Shown in pieces: positions 24,526-35,081 of a stretch of 64,000 nt of DNA. Both the position numbers and the translations under genes were made by a program. Positions within the stretch are counted from its first letter, which is position 1; the number at the start of each line of letters is the position of its first letter. Origin of the DNA: Ailurus styani (Eukaryota; Chordata; Mammalia; Carnivora; Ailuridae). A model generated the notes under the pieces. The model made no database searches. It worked only from the letters and a program-made list of their open reading frames with translations, and was not told the DNA's origin. The stretch lies in contig LNAC01000003.1 in the NCBI GenBank assembly GCA_002007465.1, positions 14,844,203-14,908,202 on the forward strand, read 5' to 3'.

Positions 24526-27123
24526 CTTTTATATGCTTTAGAAGAGAGAGTATGAATATTTGTGAGAACAATGAGATCATTAAGGGTCAACGTCCTAGGG
24601 AATAAAAGGAAGAAAACACAGGTTAAAGAATAAGTTGGTCATTATAAAAATTATTGAGGTTTTAAGAAACGAAGGATTTTTTAAAAAGCAGAAATAAAGA
24701 AAAAGTGCAAGAAAACTTTAGCAATATGTTATCCTGCACATTTTCAGAGTAAAATTTCCTCAACGAGATTCACTATATTTTTTTAGTCTCCCTATACATA
24801 ATATCCTCATAAGTCAAATTGACCACTGTCTCCTACATAGAATTGTTAATTCCTGTTCAATCTTGCTTGACTTTATATTCTTTTATTTCCTAATTGACCC
24901 CTGACAACTTATTCATTAATCTACATCTATTAACTCCCACAAGACCAAGCTTAAAATGCATCTCTTCCCATAATCATTCCCTGACTAACTATTAAACCTG
25001 TGACCTTTATTCTTCTCCATCTGTCCACGTCTCCAAGAATTGGTCTCTAATTCCTTGTTCTTTCTCCCCATCATCTTCTCTCTTGGGTTCCTTCTTGGCC
25101 CCATCAATACGCAGCCAAAAGTAAAGAGAGCTAAATCACTAACAAATAATAAAAGGGAAACAACAACATATTCCATTTACTTATTCCTCTTTTCCCTGTC
25201 ACAACCTTCTGAAAAATATAAGCGTCTTCCTCTACTTTCTTCCCAGACACAGAAAGCTCAAGCAACTCATCTGTTTATGGGGAGTTTTCTCCAAATGGAT
25301 AATAAATTCAAAGTGCAGGCATTTTATCATTTATTTCTTCACATACATCTGGGAAGACAGTATAATGCGTCAAGTGCAGAAGATATGAAATTAAATATAT
25401 GTTAACTGAGATACTAAGAAAGAAAAAGAGCAAAATTTGATAAAAGAAATTAATGTGGAGCAAACCCAAAGTAGAAAAAAACACTCCCACTTTCTACCTC
25501 ACCCACCCTCTCTAGGCAGACAGAGTTACTTTTTAGATGGGCAAATAGACTCCTTTGGAAATGTACACATTTATTTTGTGTTTTCTATCAACATTTGAGA
25601 GAACTTCAGAAAAAAAAAGAAAAGAAAAATGAATCAATTAACAAGCCTTTATTCTCATCTACAGAGGAAGACCATTTGCTGGTGTGCTATTTAGGTTTAT
25701 TAACATTCATATTGTATTTTGCAAACACAAAGAATTACAATCTCTGTGGTAAGGGAAGAAGCATCTAATTCTAACTATGCATTCTCTCACAAATTAGATG
25801 TTTCGGGGTCTTAAAGGTTGATTAAGTTGAACCAGGTAACAAATGAAGTGAGTAGCGGATTTTCTGTGGGTCATAAAGAAGAAAATCTTTATCACATAGA
25901 ATAATATGTAAAGACATTACAAGCAAGAAATAATCAGTTTGGCCAAAATCTTATAATCATGGCATACGACGAGAATATAATGACCTAACTGAGGCCCCAG
26001 AAAATTTAAAATATTCTTCTATCCAATAGATGTACTTTTTCTTCCTCCACTTAAAGAAGGGTGTTAAGAAGTATGAATTAAAAATGACAAGCCTAACAAA
26101 CGTCTGTTGAAATAACAGCAAAGCAATACAAACAGTATTAACAGAAAAGGAGTCAGTAAGAGACCAGAAATTTCAACAAATGTTTGGAAGACAGAAAGTA
26201 GCTGAAATGAGAAGGAACTAAGGCAAAAATCAAAACTGAATTTTGCTGAGGAAGAACCTGAAGAGAGCTGGTCAATCTGCTTCACAGCACCACGAGGAGA
26301 CGCGGCATCTGTAGGCTCCTAACACTATGCAAGAAGGTAAGTTAAACAAGAGGCCTGTGGGCTCTGGAGCACACCTTCTCCCTAGCCTATGCAGATAAAT
26401 ATGTATCCCTCCAGAACACCACCTCGTATCCCTCAAACAGGAAATGAGAAGTTGATGCTCTAAAAAACGATGAACTAGGAAGGCTCCAGAGACAATGAGC
26501 ACAATAGATGAAAGAGGTGACTCACATGATTGAAAGTACGGGGATTAAGTGTCTAGTGTCACCTCTCACAGTGGAACCCTCCTCCACTTTCCCTGTCCTT
26601 ATCCAGGAATGCCAGTAGCCAGGTACAAAGTCCCCCAGTCCACACCCCTTCCACCCACACCCTGTAGGAGACAGGAAGATTCATCTAGAAAGATCTCAAA
26701 AGAAAAACCTTCACTTATTGCTATCAATTTAAAAGCTGTCTCACTTTCTGACTGGGTAGTCATAGCGAAGCTCACCAGGAATAAGGCCCTGTGTATGTGC
26801 ACAGAATTTTCAAATGCTTTCTCCTACCTCATTCTAAAATATGACCATATCGTCATGAGTCATGAGGCATTTGAAAACGGCATGCCGAATGAAAGACAGA
26901 GACAAAAAAACCAAACAACAACAACAACAACAACAACAAAAACAAACAGAAGAAAGTAAAATCTGAGAAAAATAAAATGAGAGTAGGAGGTCAGGTGTAA
27001 GAAGCAAATTTGGGGAAAGAAAATAAAACATCTATAATAATTTTCAAAAAGATAAAAGTATATTTGGGCATTTAACAATGACAGAATGTATGCAAAAGGA
27101 GAGAACAAAAGCATGTTATTAGA
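24526..27123. other. Long intronic gap
   Basis: The only assigned item is a weak L2-like stretch, 'cacaagaccaagcttaaaatgcatctcttcccataatcattccctgac' (24938-24985). An open frame at 26549-26959 has no recognisable domain and ends in a CAA repeat, so it is not called. Confidence 0.5.
26913..26947 (+). repeat. (CAA)n trinucleotide repeat
   Basis: About nine CAA units. Confidence 0.95.
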
Positions 27124-27141
27124 AATGTTAAAAAAAAAAAA

Positions 27142-27335
27142 GGGGGGGTGCTGGGTGGCTCAGTGGTTAAGTGTCTGCCTTAGGCTCAGGTCAGGATCCC
27201 AGGGTCCTGGGACAGAGCCCCACATCAGCTCTCTGCTCAGCAGGGAGCCTGCTTCTCCCTTTCTCTCTGCCTGCCGCTCCCCCTGCTTGTGCTCTTTCTC
27301 TCAGTCAAATAAATAAAATATTTAAAGAATGTAAA
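27142..27335 (+). mobile_element. Can-SINE, older arctoid type
   Basis: ggggggtgctgggtggctca head, 'cagggtcctgggacagagcc' and 'ccctgcttgtgctctttctc', with the tail AAATAAATAAAATATTT. Similar aatgtt(t)aaaa stretches flank it. Confidence 0.93.
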
Positions 27336-27649
27336 AAATGTTTAAAAACGTGAATATTAAAGTGAAATTAGTTGGAAAATAAAGTTTTTTCTTAAATCAG
27401 AACAGAAAGTCAAAATGATGGGCAACTTGAGAGAAAAAGTTAAGAAAACTTAAGAGATTCAATATCCAGATATTAGAAATTCCTGAAACAGTGAACAACG
27501 AATATGGGGACAAGAAAATTGGCAAAGAAATAACACAGGAAAATATTTCAGACATGAGGATAAAGTGCTTATGAGATTTACCTTCTTCTTCTTCTTCCCC
27601 CATCCCCCAAGAGTTTTAGAAGCTGTGTGCCAGCAGCTGGGACAAAGCC

Positions 27650-28150
27650 CAAGTACAAATGTCTCACTGTATCAGAGAAATCATTCACATAATATGACAT
27701 TCATCCTTTCAAAATATTCTGGGGTTTTTAGTATGGCTCACAAGGTTGCATGGTGTGCAAACATCACCATGATCTAATTCCAGAATGTTTTCATCACATT
27801 AAAAGGAAACCCTATAGTCATTAGCAGTCATTCCCCATCCCCTCCTAGCTCTTGACAACCACTCATGTACTTTCTGTCTCTATGGATTTGCCTATTCTGA
27901 ATGCTCATAAAAATAAAACCATACAAAATTTGGCTTTTAGAACTGGCTTCTTTCCCTGAGCACAGGTTTTCAAGGTTCATCCATAATGTATCATGAACAG
28001 TACTTCACCTATTTATATGGCCGAATAGTATTCCATTGAATGGGTTTCCCACATTTTGTCTGTAGATAAGTTGATGGACATTTGGGCTCTTTCTACTTTT
28101 TGGCTATTATGAATGCTGCTATGAACATTCATGTACAAATGAGATTTACT
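27650..28150 (-). mobile_element. Old L1M-type 3' UTR fragment
   Basis: In the minus sense it matches the old mammalian L1 3' region. The plus strand has 'ccttttcaaaatattctg...atcaccatgatctaattccagaatgttttcatcac', 'cctattctgaatgctcataaaaataaaacc', 'ggccgaatagtattccattg' and 'ttggctattatgaatgctgctatgaacattcatgtac'. Confidence 0.85.
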
Positions 28151-28800
28151 TTCTTAAGCAAATATTCAGATACTAATTTTTCAACATGCCACATCCCTGC
28201 CCCCAAACTACTCAATGGCAACCTTCTGCCTTGCAATCTCATTCCAGATCTCAATTAGTAGTTTTACTTTACTTAACAAATCTGGTATTTTACCCCCTAA
28301 GACCCAAACTCTTTTGACAAATTTCCAATCTCCTTTCTATTCACAGGAAGGGTCACTTCCATACTCTCCTTCTCAGCTCCCTGAAAATTGGAGATAATGG
28401 TTTCCACACAAGAAAGTAAAGACAAATATAGTATAAAATGAGTTGCTAAATCTGTGACTCCAGTTTTATTTCCTATCACTTTTTTCCCTTCTTTTCTCTT
28501 GTGAACCCTGAGCCTACAGGACATTGTAACTTAAGAGCCTGCACTTAGCTGTCAGATAAGCCTTAAGTCAAGTCCACAGATGAGTGTATTCATGTAAGAA
28601 ATAAAAAATATAATAACAATACCATCTCTCATAGTATTACCATCAGAATAAAATTAAATACGAATGTAAAGCAATATCTCTGTTGTTTTTTTTTCATTGT
28701 GCCTTAGAATCTAAGAAAATTGCAAATGTAGGTATTGGGTTCTGTGTCCCTTTTCTACCTATCGATTGTGTAACATCTCAATATAATTAGAAAAGCAATG
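28151..28800. other. Intronic gap
   Basis: Nothing recognised with confidence. Confidence 0.45.
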
Positions 28801-29130
28801 TGGTCTGGTCTGAACTGTGCTCCCCTCCAAACTCTCATGTTGGAGCCCTAACCCCCACTGTGATAGTATTGAAAGACAGAGCATTTGGGAGATAATTAGG
28901 TTTAAATGAGGTCATGGCATGGGGTCCTGATGATGGGATTAGAGTCATGCGAGGACACAGCAAGAAGGCAGTCAAATGCAAGCCAGGAAAAAAGCCTTCA
29001 CCAGAACCCAACTATGCTGACTAGTCTTGAGCTTCCTGCCTCCAGAACTGTGAGAAAATAAATTTCTGTTGTTTAAGTGACCCGCTGTATAGAACTTTGT
29101 TATAACATCTCAAGATGACTGACTCATGAA
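28801..29130 (+). mobile_element. MLT1/MST-type MaLR LTR
   Basis: It has 'tggtctggtctgaactgtgctcccc', 'ctcatgttggagccctaacccccactgtgatagtatt', 'gggagataattaggtttaaatgaggtcatg', 'cgaggacacagcaagaaggc' and 'cctccagaactgtgagaaaataaatttctgttgttt', in LTR order. Confidence 0.85.
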
Positions 29131-29339
29131 TCCCCTAAAACTATCAAAGGTCTGGTATCAAGAAACCTCTGTTCTAGTCCATTTTGTTACTGCTTGGCAA
29201 GGAAAAGTTAAAATACACAATCATCCTAAAGACGAAAAAGAACACAATTCTCATTGTCGTTGGTAGTCATTTGGGTATTAATTAGAATGAGAAAAGAAAA
29301 GAAAGTAAGAATCAGTAGAAAAGAAAAAGAATTCTTTAT

Positions 29340-29790
29340 AGTTTGCCTCCAACTCACCTTCCAGGTTTACTTTCCCTGATCTCTTACTTTTCTTGACCTG
29401 AGGTCTTTACTGACCTCTTGAGCTACATTTTATGAGTTAGGACAGATTTACTTCTTCCCAGCTCTCTGCCCCAGGATGCTGACCCAGGTGGACCATATTC
29501 CCTAGAATACTGGCTTCTCTTTGGGTCTGGCCCGTGTGCAGTCCCGGTCAGCGGTCAGAGAGGAGGGTAAGAGTGAGAGATTCGGTTATTTGTTTCCTTC
29601 TTCGCCTGGTTCCCTCCCTGCAAGGTTGCCATAAATTAACTGTGTCTCTCACCAAAGCTCATTGATTCCTTCAAGACAGCCAACTCTTCCTCCCTCAGAG
29701 TTCTAGTAATTGATCCCTGTTCCCTGTGGCCTAGGCAATGTAACAATCTGGGTGCTACTAGGCCCCCTCACCCCAGCCTCCTTTGAACTC
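29340..29790 (+). mobile_element. Ancient interspersed repeat, family not named
   Basis: Stretches such as 'cagtcccggtcagcggtcagagaggagggtaagagtga', 'ttccctccctgcaaggttgccat' and 'cctgtggcctaggcaatgtaac' fit a widespread old mammalian repeat that I recognise but cannot name. Related sequence occurs at 56640-57070 and 58290-58600. Confidence 0.5.
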
Positions 29791-29872
29791 TCCAATGGAT
29801 CCCCTGCATGCTCCACTTTGAAAACAGCCTTTTGGAAAAACAAACAAACAAAAAACATTGTTCAAAATGCCC

Positions 29873-29875
<3 letters not shown>

Positions 29876-29922
<47 letters not shown>

Positions 29923-29936
29923 CGCGCACGCACACC
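29876..29936 (+). repeat. (TC)n(TG)n compound microsatellite ending in alternating CG/CA
   Basis: About 14 TC units are followed by about 9 TG units and then gcgcgcacgcacac. The 31 bp from 29905 to 29935 is strictly alternating purine/pyrimidine. Confidence 0.95.
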
Positions 29937-31209
29937 ATTTGCTTCCTGTTGGGAATCAATCAATCAACACACACATTTTTATTCATGTAGTGTTCTCAGG
30001 TTAAAATATTCTTCTTCCCTCCAACTCTCTGGCCATCTTCTAAACATGTTACCAAGTGTGCTTGAATGTTGCTGCCCCTCTGTTACTTTCCCTATTACCA
30101 TGACAGAATAAATAAACTCTCCACTAATATTTTGCTCTAATAGCACTTGATTTTAAAAGCACACATAGCCCACATACATATTACAATTCAGTACAAGCAT
30201 CGCAGATCAAAAACAGCACCTGACATATAGCACTCAATAATTATGTTAAATTTCTATGAAACAAATTGAGTTGTTTTTTTTTAAATATAACAATGCTATT
30301 AAAGATGTGTATTTTAAAATAGTGAACAACAACAACAAAATACCTTTAGATACATTAGTTTGGCTAAGTATCCAGGAAGAAAAAGTATTAAAGACTTGAA
30401 TAACATATGTCTCATTCTCCTTTAGGAAGATAGTCTTCTTTCTTTATACCTCTGTAGTCTTGAATGTTTAATTCACCTTACTATAATATTTTTTAAAAAT
30501 ATGTCCTATTTGGTAAACTCACATAGAAAGGAGACATTTATATGACCACATAAGCAGTGAGGTATTTTCCTCCACAAATTATTCAATTGAAAAATGTTTT
30601 ATAGAGAAAACAAAGCTATTATCTCAATGGTAGGTAACATTTCTTTTTTTGTTAGCAGTTACCAGATAATTCATAAGAGAAACATCCTCAAGTGAGTTAT
30701 AAAGGTCAATCCCTTGTGAACTGAAATAAGTTTTCAAGTTCAATTTAAAACAAGATTTTTAATTACCGAGATAGACTATCTAGGGATAACTTCAAATTGA
30801 AAGGCCAAAAATCTCAAGTTAGTTGATTTTTTTACAGAGAATTTAACCCCTCCCTCAAAGAAAATCTGATATATCATTTCCCATAAATGAAAAACTAATT
30901 ATATCACCATTTTAACAGCATCTAAATGTTTCCTCGACATTTGAAATATCTAAACACTATGAGTAATATTTTGGGCCTAAATTTCTAGTTATTTATCTTA
31001 ATGGAAATTTTTAGAGAAAAATAATGAAGAATGATTACACAAGAGTTTACTTGTTACTTACTGAACACTTATGTTAGACAGGTTTTCAAAGGACATAGGT
31101 TTTCAAAGCCAAGTGAAAGGTAAAAGCTACTTTTTTTATCATAGGATAATTTCATCTCATCTAAGTCAAACAAATTTTTAAAAGAAAGTATAGTACATAA
31201 CATAGTACA
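29937..31209. other. Intronic gap
   Basis: Nothing recognised. An open frame from 29710 to 30111 runs through the microsatellite and is not a gene. Confidence 0.5.
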
Positions 31210-31559
31210 AAGCATCTTACTCTGTTTGGGCTGCTATAGCAAAATACTATGGACTGGGTGGCTTACACCCAACAGAAATCGAATTCTCGCAATTCTGGAA
31301 ATTGGAGGTTTGCGATCAGGGTACCAACCTGGTTGGGGAAGGGCCCTCTTCACGGTTGCAGACTTCTTGTATCTTCCGTGATGGAAGGCCTACGGATCTC
31401 TCTGGAGCCTCTTTTATAAAAAGGCACTAATCCTATTCAGAGGGCCACACCCTTGTGACTTAAGCACCTCCAAACCCTATCTCACTAGCACCATCCCATC
31501 AAGCATTAGGATTTCAACACATGTTTTTGGGGAGGATACAAAATTCAGACCATAACAGA
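31210..31559 (-). mobile_element. MLT1A-type MaLR LTR
   Basis: In the minus sense this is an MLT1A-like LTR. The plus strand has 'tactctgtttgggctgctatagcaaaatactatggactgggtggctta', 'tctctggagcctcttttataaaaaggcactaatcc', 'gcattaggatttcaacacatg' and 'ttggggaggatacaaaattcagaccataaca'. It is nearly full length. Confidence 0.9.
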
Positions 31560-31865
31560 AAGTATATAGGACTTGAAGTTGGATGGGAGAGGCAAATGTT
31601 TACCATTATTCCCTACATATATTAATAATCATTCATTCATGGTAATCAATTACTTTTCCCCTGTATAAAAACAATTTGTGAAAATTAATTCAGTCACCAT
31701 TTAACACAAGAACTTGGTAAGGTGTCAGAGCTCATAAATTTTTCTAATTTAAGATGGCAAACAAATTTTAAAAGGTAAAGAAAAAAATTTAAAAATTACT
31801 AAGTTCAGTCCTTAAAAACAAAAAACAAAACAGAACAAATGGCCATAAGACCTAAAGTGACATTA
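31560..31865. other. Intronic gap
   Basis: Nothing recognised. Confidence 0.5.
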
Positions 31866-31877
31866 AAAGCAGTACGA

Positions 31878-32092
31878 GGGGGCGCCTAGTTGGCTCAGTC
31901 ATTAAGCATCTGCCTTCAGCTCAGGTCATGATCCCAGGGTCCTGGGATCGAGCCCCACATGGAGCTCCCTGCTCAGCAGAGAGCCTGCTTCTCCCTCTCC
32001 CACTCCCCCTGCTTGTGTTCCCTCTCTCCCTCTCTCTCTCTCTCTCTCTCTGATCTCTGTCTTAAATAAATAAATAAAATCTTAAAAAAAAA
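31878..32092 (+). mobile_element. Can-SINE, older arctoid type
   Basis: ggggcgcctagttggctcag head, 'cagggtcctgggatcgagcc', an expanded (CT)n body at 32020-32051 and AAATAAATAAATAAAATCTT. The target duplication aaagcagtacgag (5') and aaagcagtacaag (32140-32152) encloses both the SINE and its GAAA tail repeat. Confidence 0.95.

Positions 32093-32142
<50 letters not shown>
32089..32142 (+). repeat. (GAAA)n microsatellite grown from a SINE tail
   Basis: About 13 GAAA units lie between the SINE A-tail and its 3' target duplication, so the array arose from the SINE's own tail. Confidence 0.95.
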
Positions 32143-32143
<1 letters not shown>

Positions 32144-32251
32144 CAGTACAAGAATAGTAACCTTGCCTCACAGGTTCCTAAAATTAGGCCGCATAAACTA
32201 TAGAAGAATCAAGGTCTTTGGCTTATTCTTTCAAAGACGGGACCTAAAAAT

Positions 32252-32385
32252 GGCTTTAATATTTAATAAATATTTCTTGAGTGCCTACTCTGTGCCAAGC
32301 ACTGCTCTAAGAATTGAGAATAGACAATATTAGGAAACAAAAGAGGATAGGCTCCTGCTCCCATGGAGTTTATACTGACTTGGAA
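32252..32385 (+). mobile_element. L2 LINE 3' end fragment
   Basis: 'taataaatatttcttgagtgcctactctgtgccaagcactgctctaagaattgagaat...gctcctgctcccatggagtttatactga' matches the L2 3' end closely. Confidence 0.85.
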
Positions 32386-33160
32386 AGGGATTATTTATAT
32401 TAAACGTAAATCCCTCTTATTGTATACTGTAGCTACTTTTTCTCCTTTTCACTATAGATTAAGAAGAACTTTGACTATCATCCCATGTTAAAATGTCTCT
32501 TTATTCCAGACAATATGCTCTTCTGGTAACTGTATTATGTGTGGCAATATTTCAGTCACTCTGATGTATGTAAAATTTCATTACTTGTAAAAAAAACAAA
32601 ACAAGCAACCTGAAAAACAACCATATAAATACATTTTGATTTTATTTTAAGTAACTGAGTTAATAATGTTAAATAACAAATACCAATGAATATAATAATT
32701 AAGTCACAGGATTTATCATGATAAATGCTTTGAATGCAATCATTATGTCCAAAGAAGGGAAAGAAACAAGGGGACATGGAAATATACAATTTTATGAGCA
32801 CTAGATAAAATCAAGTAAACGTTAAAGGATTTAGATAACCTTTTATATAATCAAATGCCTGAAATCTGTAAACCAGGCTTTCAGACCCATCCTTCAAGCC
32901 TCCCCTGAGGAGACAAGAGAGGCTAGCTATATGGACTCTGTAAACCATGAACACGGAAACATATGGTTAGCCAAAGCAGAGGGCATGTGAAGCACACTCA
33001 GCCTGCCTCTGACAGGCAGGCCCTTAGGAAATCCAAGTAGGCTTAATCTAACATTAAGACTCTTAATGTTAAAGACCAGAAAGAAGAATAACCAGGAAAA
33101 TCATGTCCCCTAAAATGCATGGTTCTCCAACACACAATTACCTATTCATGTAACTCATCA
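32386..33160. other. Intronic gap
   Basis: Nothing recognised. Confidence 0.5.
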
Positions 33161-33169
33161 TAAAATCAA

Positions 33170-33360
33170 AAATTTTTTAAGATTTTATTAGAGAGAGAGA
33201 AAGAGAGAGAGCACAAGCAAGGGGCATGCTGAGTGGCAGAGCGAGGAGAAGCAGGATCCCCACTGAGCAGGGAGTCAGACATGGGGCTCAATCCCAGGGC
33301 GTTGGGATCATGACCTGAGCTGAAGGCAGACACTTAACTAAGCCACCTAGGTGCCCCCAC
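33170..33360 (-). mobile_element. Can-SINE, older arctoid type, 0.6 kb from the GBE1 exon
   Basis: Reverse-oriented: 'aattttttaagattttatta' at the left and 'taagccacctaggtgcccc' at the right. The flanking repeat is aaaatcaa (33162-33169 and 33361-33368). It is in the sense orientation relative to GBE1 and forms an inverted pair with the SINE at 33461. Confidence 0.94.
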
Positions 33361-33460
33361 AAAATCAATTTTATCAAGACTCTCCTTATAGGTAAAAATT
33401 ATCTCCACATTTACTGATTTGAAGATAGGTTTCATTTTTCTATTAAAGCTTCTATTTTTC

Positions 33461-33658
33461 GGGCGCCTGGGTGGCTGGCTCAGTGGGTTGAAGCCTCTGC
33501 CTTCGGCTCAGGTCATGATCTCAGGGTCCTGGGATCAAGGCCTGCATCGGGCTCCCTGCTCAGCGGAGCCTGCTTCCTCCTCTCTCTCTGCCTGCCTCTC
33601 TGCCTACTTGTGATCTCTCTCTCTGTCAAATAAATAAATAAAATCTTTAAAAAAAAGA
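33461..33658 (+). mobile_element. Can-SINE, young mustelid-type, 0.28 kb from the GBE1 exon
   Basis: gggcgcctgggtggctggctcag head (4-bp duplication in 'ggctggctc'), 'gcctctctgcctacttgtga' and AAATAAATAAATAAAATCTTT. The target duplication aaagcttctatttttc (33445-33460) and aaagtttctatttttc (33659-33674) differs at one of 16 bases. It is antisense to GBE1 and its minus strand contains an acceptor-like tttatttgacag ending at 33623. Confidence 0.97.
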
Positions 33659-33937
33659 AAAGTTTCTATTTTTCAAGCTAGACTTCTGCAATTACTCAAT
33701 CCCTCCTTATATAAAGTTTCCAAAGTTGATAATAATACAATCGATAAGTTCAGTACCTTACCAGTCTCAATATAACACAATTTATTGATATCTCTTAAAT
33801 TTTTCTCTATTTAAACATTTAGACTATTTCTCCCATAATTATCCTGTATCAGTTCACATTCAGATATTTTAAATCAAACTTTGTAAATGAAACAAAAAGA
33901 AAATAAGTTCATATCAAAACAGGAGGGTAGAAGGTAC

Positions 33938-34053
33938 CTTTAATTTGGATCCATGAGGTATAAGTACGGATTTATTCTTCTTTGGTGGAATATAAAGCTC
34001 CCATTTTCCATAATCCTGTTTTTTATATGGGTATGAAAATGGATTCCAATCAT
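33938..34053 (-). CDS. GBE1: GBE1 internal coding exon (probably exon 3), glycogen branching enzyme
   Basis: Read on the minus strand, this 116-bp exon starts with the last two bases of a split codon (x|AT), followed by 38 open codons. The peptide runs (N)[19 protein letters not shown] and then [19 protein letters not shown]. This matches the DFNxWNP...[10 protein letters not shown]...PHGSKLK stretch of vertebrate 1,4-alpha-glucan branching enzyme, about residues 105-143 in human numbering recalled from memory. The segment lies in the N-terminal CBM48/E-set domain, upstream of the GH13 catalytic barrel. The enzyme is cytosolic and makes alpha-1,6 branches in glycogen. The acceptor is tttattttttctag at 34054-34067, and the donor is AAG|gtacct at 33932-33937. 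There are no frameshifts or stops, and the flanks are intronic rather than spliced, so a processed pseudogene is ruled out. Exon number is inferred. Confidence 0.93.
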
Positions 34054-34080
34054 CTAGAAAAAATAAAGATCAGTAAACAA
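34054..34080 (-). promoter_or_regulatory. GBE1: 3' splice site of the GBE1 exon
   Basis: On the minus strand the intron ends gatctttattttttctag, with a T-rich tract directly before AG and a possible branch point 'tttactgat' about 20 bases upstream. Confidence 0.85.
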
Positions 34081-34619
34081 TAGCATGGTATGACTAATAC
34101 TTGATGAATTCCAAGCAAAGCATAATGTGTTGCCTTCTTGTACAGAATGAAACTGCCTAAAAAATGTTAAGTTTTCTAGGGTATTAAGTAAAATACTCTA
34201 CTAGCCATTTAGGAAAAAGCAGGTTATTTTATATTTATTTTTAAGAAATGTATTTGAAAGTTTACCTTTTGCATCCTAAAATTAAAAATCACAACATTTT
34301 CAATTGTCCTTCCAGTTCTAATATATCCATCAATACATAGATTGTAAAAGAAAATGATGGGTCCTATTGTAGAAAATACCATCAACAATCAGAGTTAATA
34401 TGGAAAAACAGAAATGCATTCTTGGTGGTTAGACAAGATATATCTCATGGCAGACAAAATGATGAAAAGTAATTAAAACCATATTACATTTATCCGAATC
34501 TACAAGTGTATGATAGAAATGAGTTTAAAACCTAAAGAAATGCCATAAACAAGAAATGTGAAAGGTTGTTAACTATAGGAGGCATAGGAAAGGTAGATCA
34601 CAGATCTCAGAAGAAAGCC
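34081..34619. other. Intronic gap beside the exon
   Basis: Nothing recognised. Confidence 0.5.
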
Positions 34620-34719
34620 GAAAGGAAGAACAATAGACTCATGCACACATGAAAACAAAATCAGTAAGTAAAGGACACACCATTTAATAAGCGGTGCTGT
34701 GACAACTGGCTATCCTTAA

Positions 34720-34780
34720 GGAAGGAAGGAGGGAAGGAGGGAGGGGAAGGAAGGAAGGAGGGAGGGAGGGAAGGAAGGGA
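34720..34780 (+). repeat. (GGAA)n/(GGGA)n purine microsatellite
   Basis: Mixed GGAA and GGGA units with no pyrimidine over about 60 bp. Confidence 0.93.
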
Positions 34781-34822
34781 TCTCTACCTAATACTATGCC
34801 CAAGAATCATCTGAGCACAGAT

Positions 34823-35081
34823 TGATGCTTAAATATGATAAGCAAAACTGCAAAATGTTTAAAAGAAAATACAGGGAAATACATTCATAATCTCAGGTTT
34901 AAAAAGTATTTTTTAAACAAGATACAAAAATAAAAATTAGGACAAGCCTGAAAAATTTGACCAGTAAAATTATAAATTTATCTTCACAGATGGATGGATA
35001 GACAGAATGAAAAGACAAACTATCAATTGGGAGAATACACTTATAATGAGTATACCACAAAAGAACATCCAAAATATATGA
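34823..35081 (+). repeat. Direct repeat copy 1 (259 bp) within L1M
   Basis: It is identical to 35926-36184 at 258 of 259 positions. The only difference is T at 35021 versus G at 36124. No indels separate the copies and the offset is 1103 bp throughout. This copy lies in collinear L1 context, so it is likely the source. Confidence 0.98.

Larger units (their letters stand above)
1..33937 (-). other. GBE1: GBE1 intron downstream of the recognised exon (5' portion of the intron)
   Basis: The gene runs on the minus strand, so this stretch follows the exon in the transcript. I looked for the next expected GBE1 coding block ([20 protein letters not shown] and onward) and found nothing resembling it. 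The intron therefore extends past the left edge, giving at least 33.9 kb. Its recognisable content is almost entirely transposons and microsatellites. The intron status is inferred from the single exon. Confidence 0.8.

Noticed and set aside
25040..25405. 121-codon plus-strand open frame
   Set aside because: Low-complexity composition in AT-rich DNA, with no known motif and no gene context.
26549..26959. 136-codon plus-strand open frame
   Set aside because: No recognisable domain, no splice or promoter context, and it ends in a CAA microsatellite translated as poly-Thr. It is most likely chance.
29710..30111. 133-codon plus-strand open frame and its overlaps
   Set aside because: The frame is held open by the (TC)n(TG)n microsatellite and an old repeat. 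There is no protein similarity.
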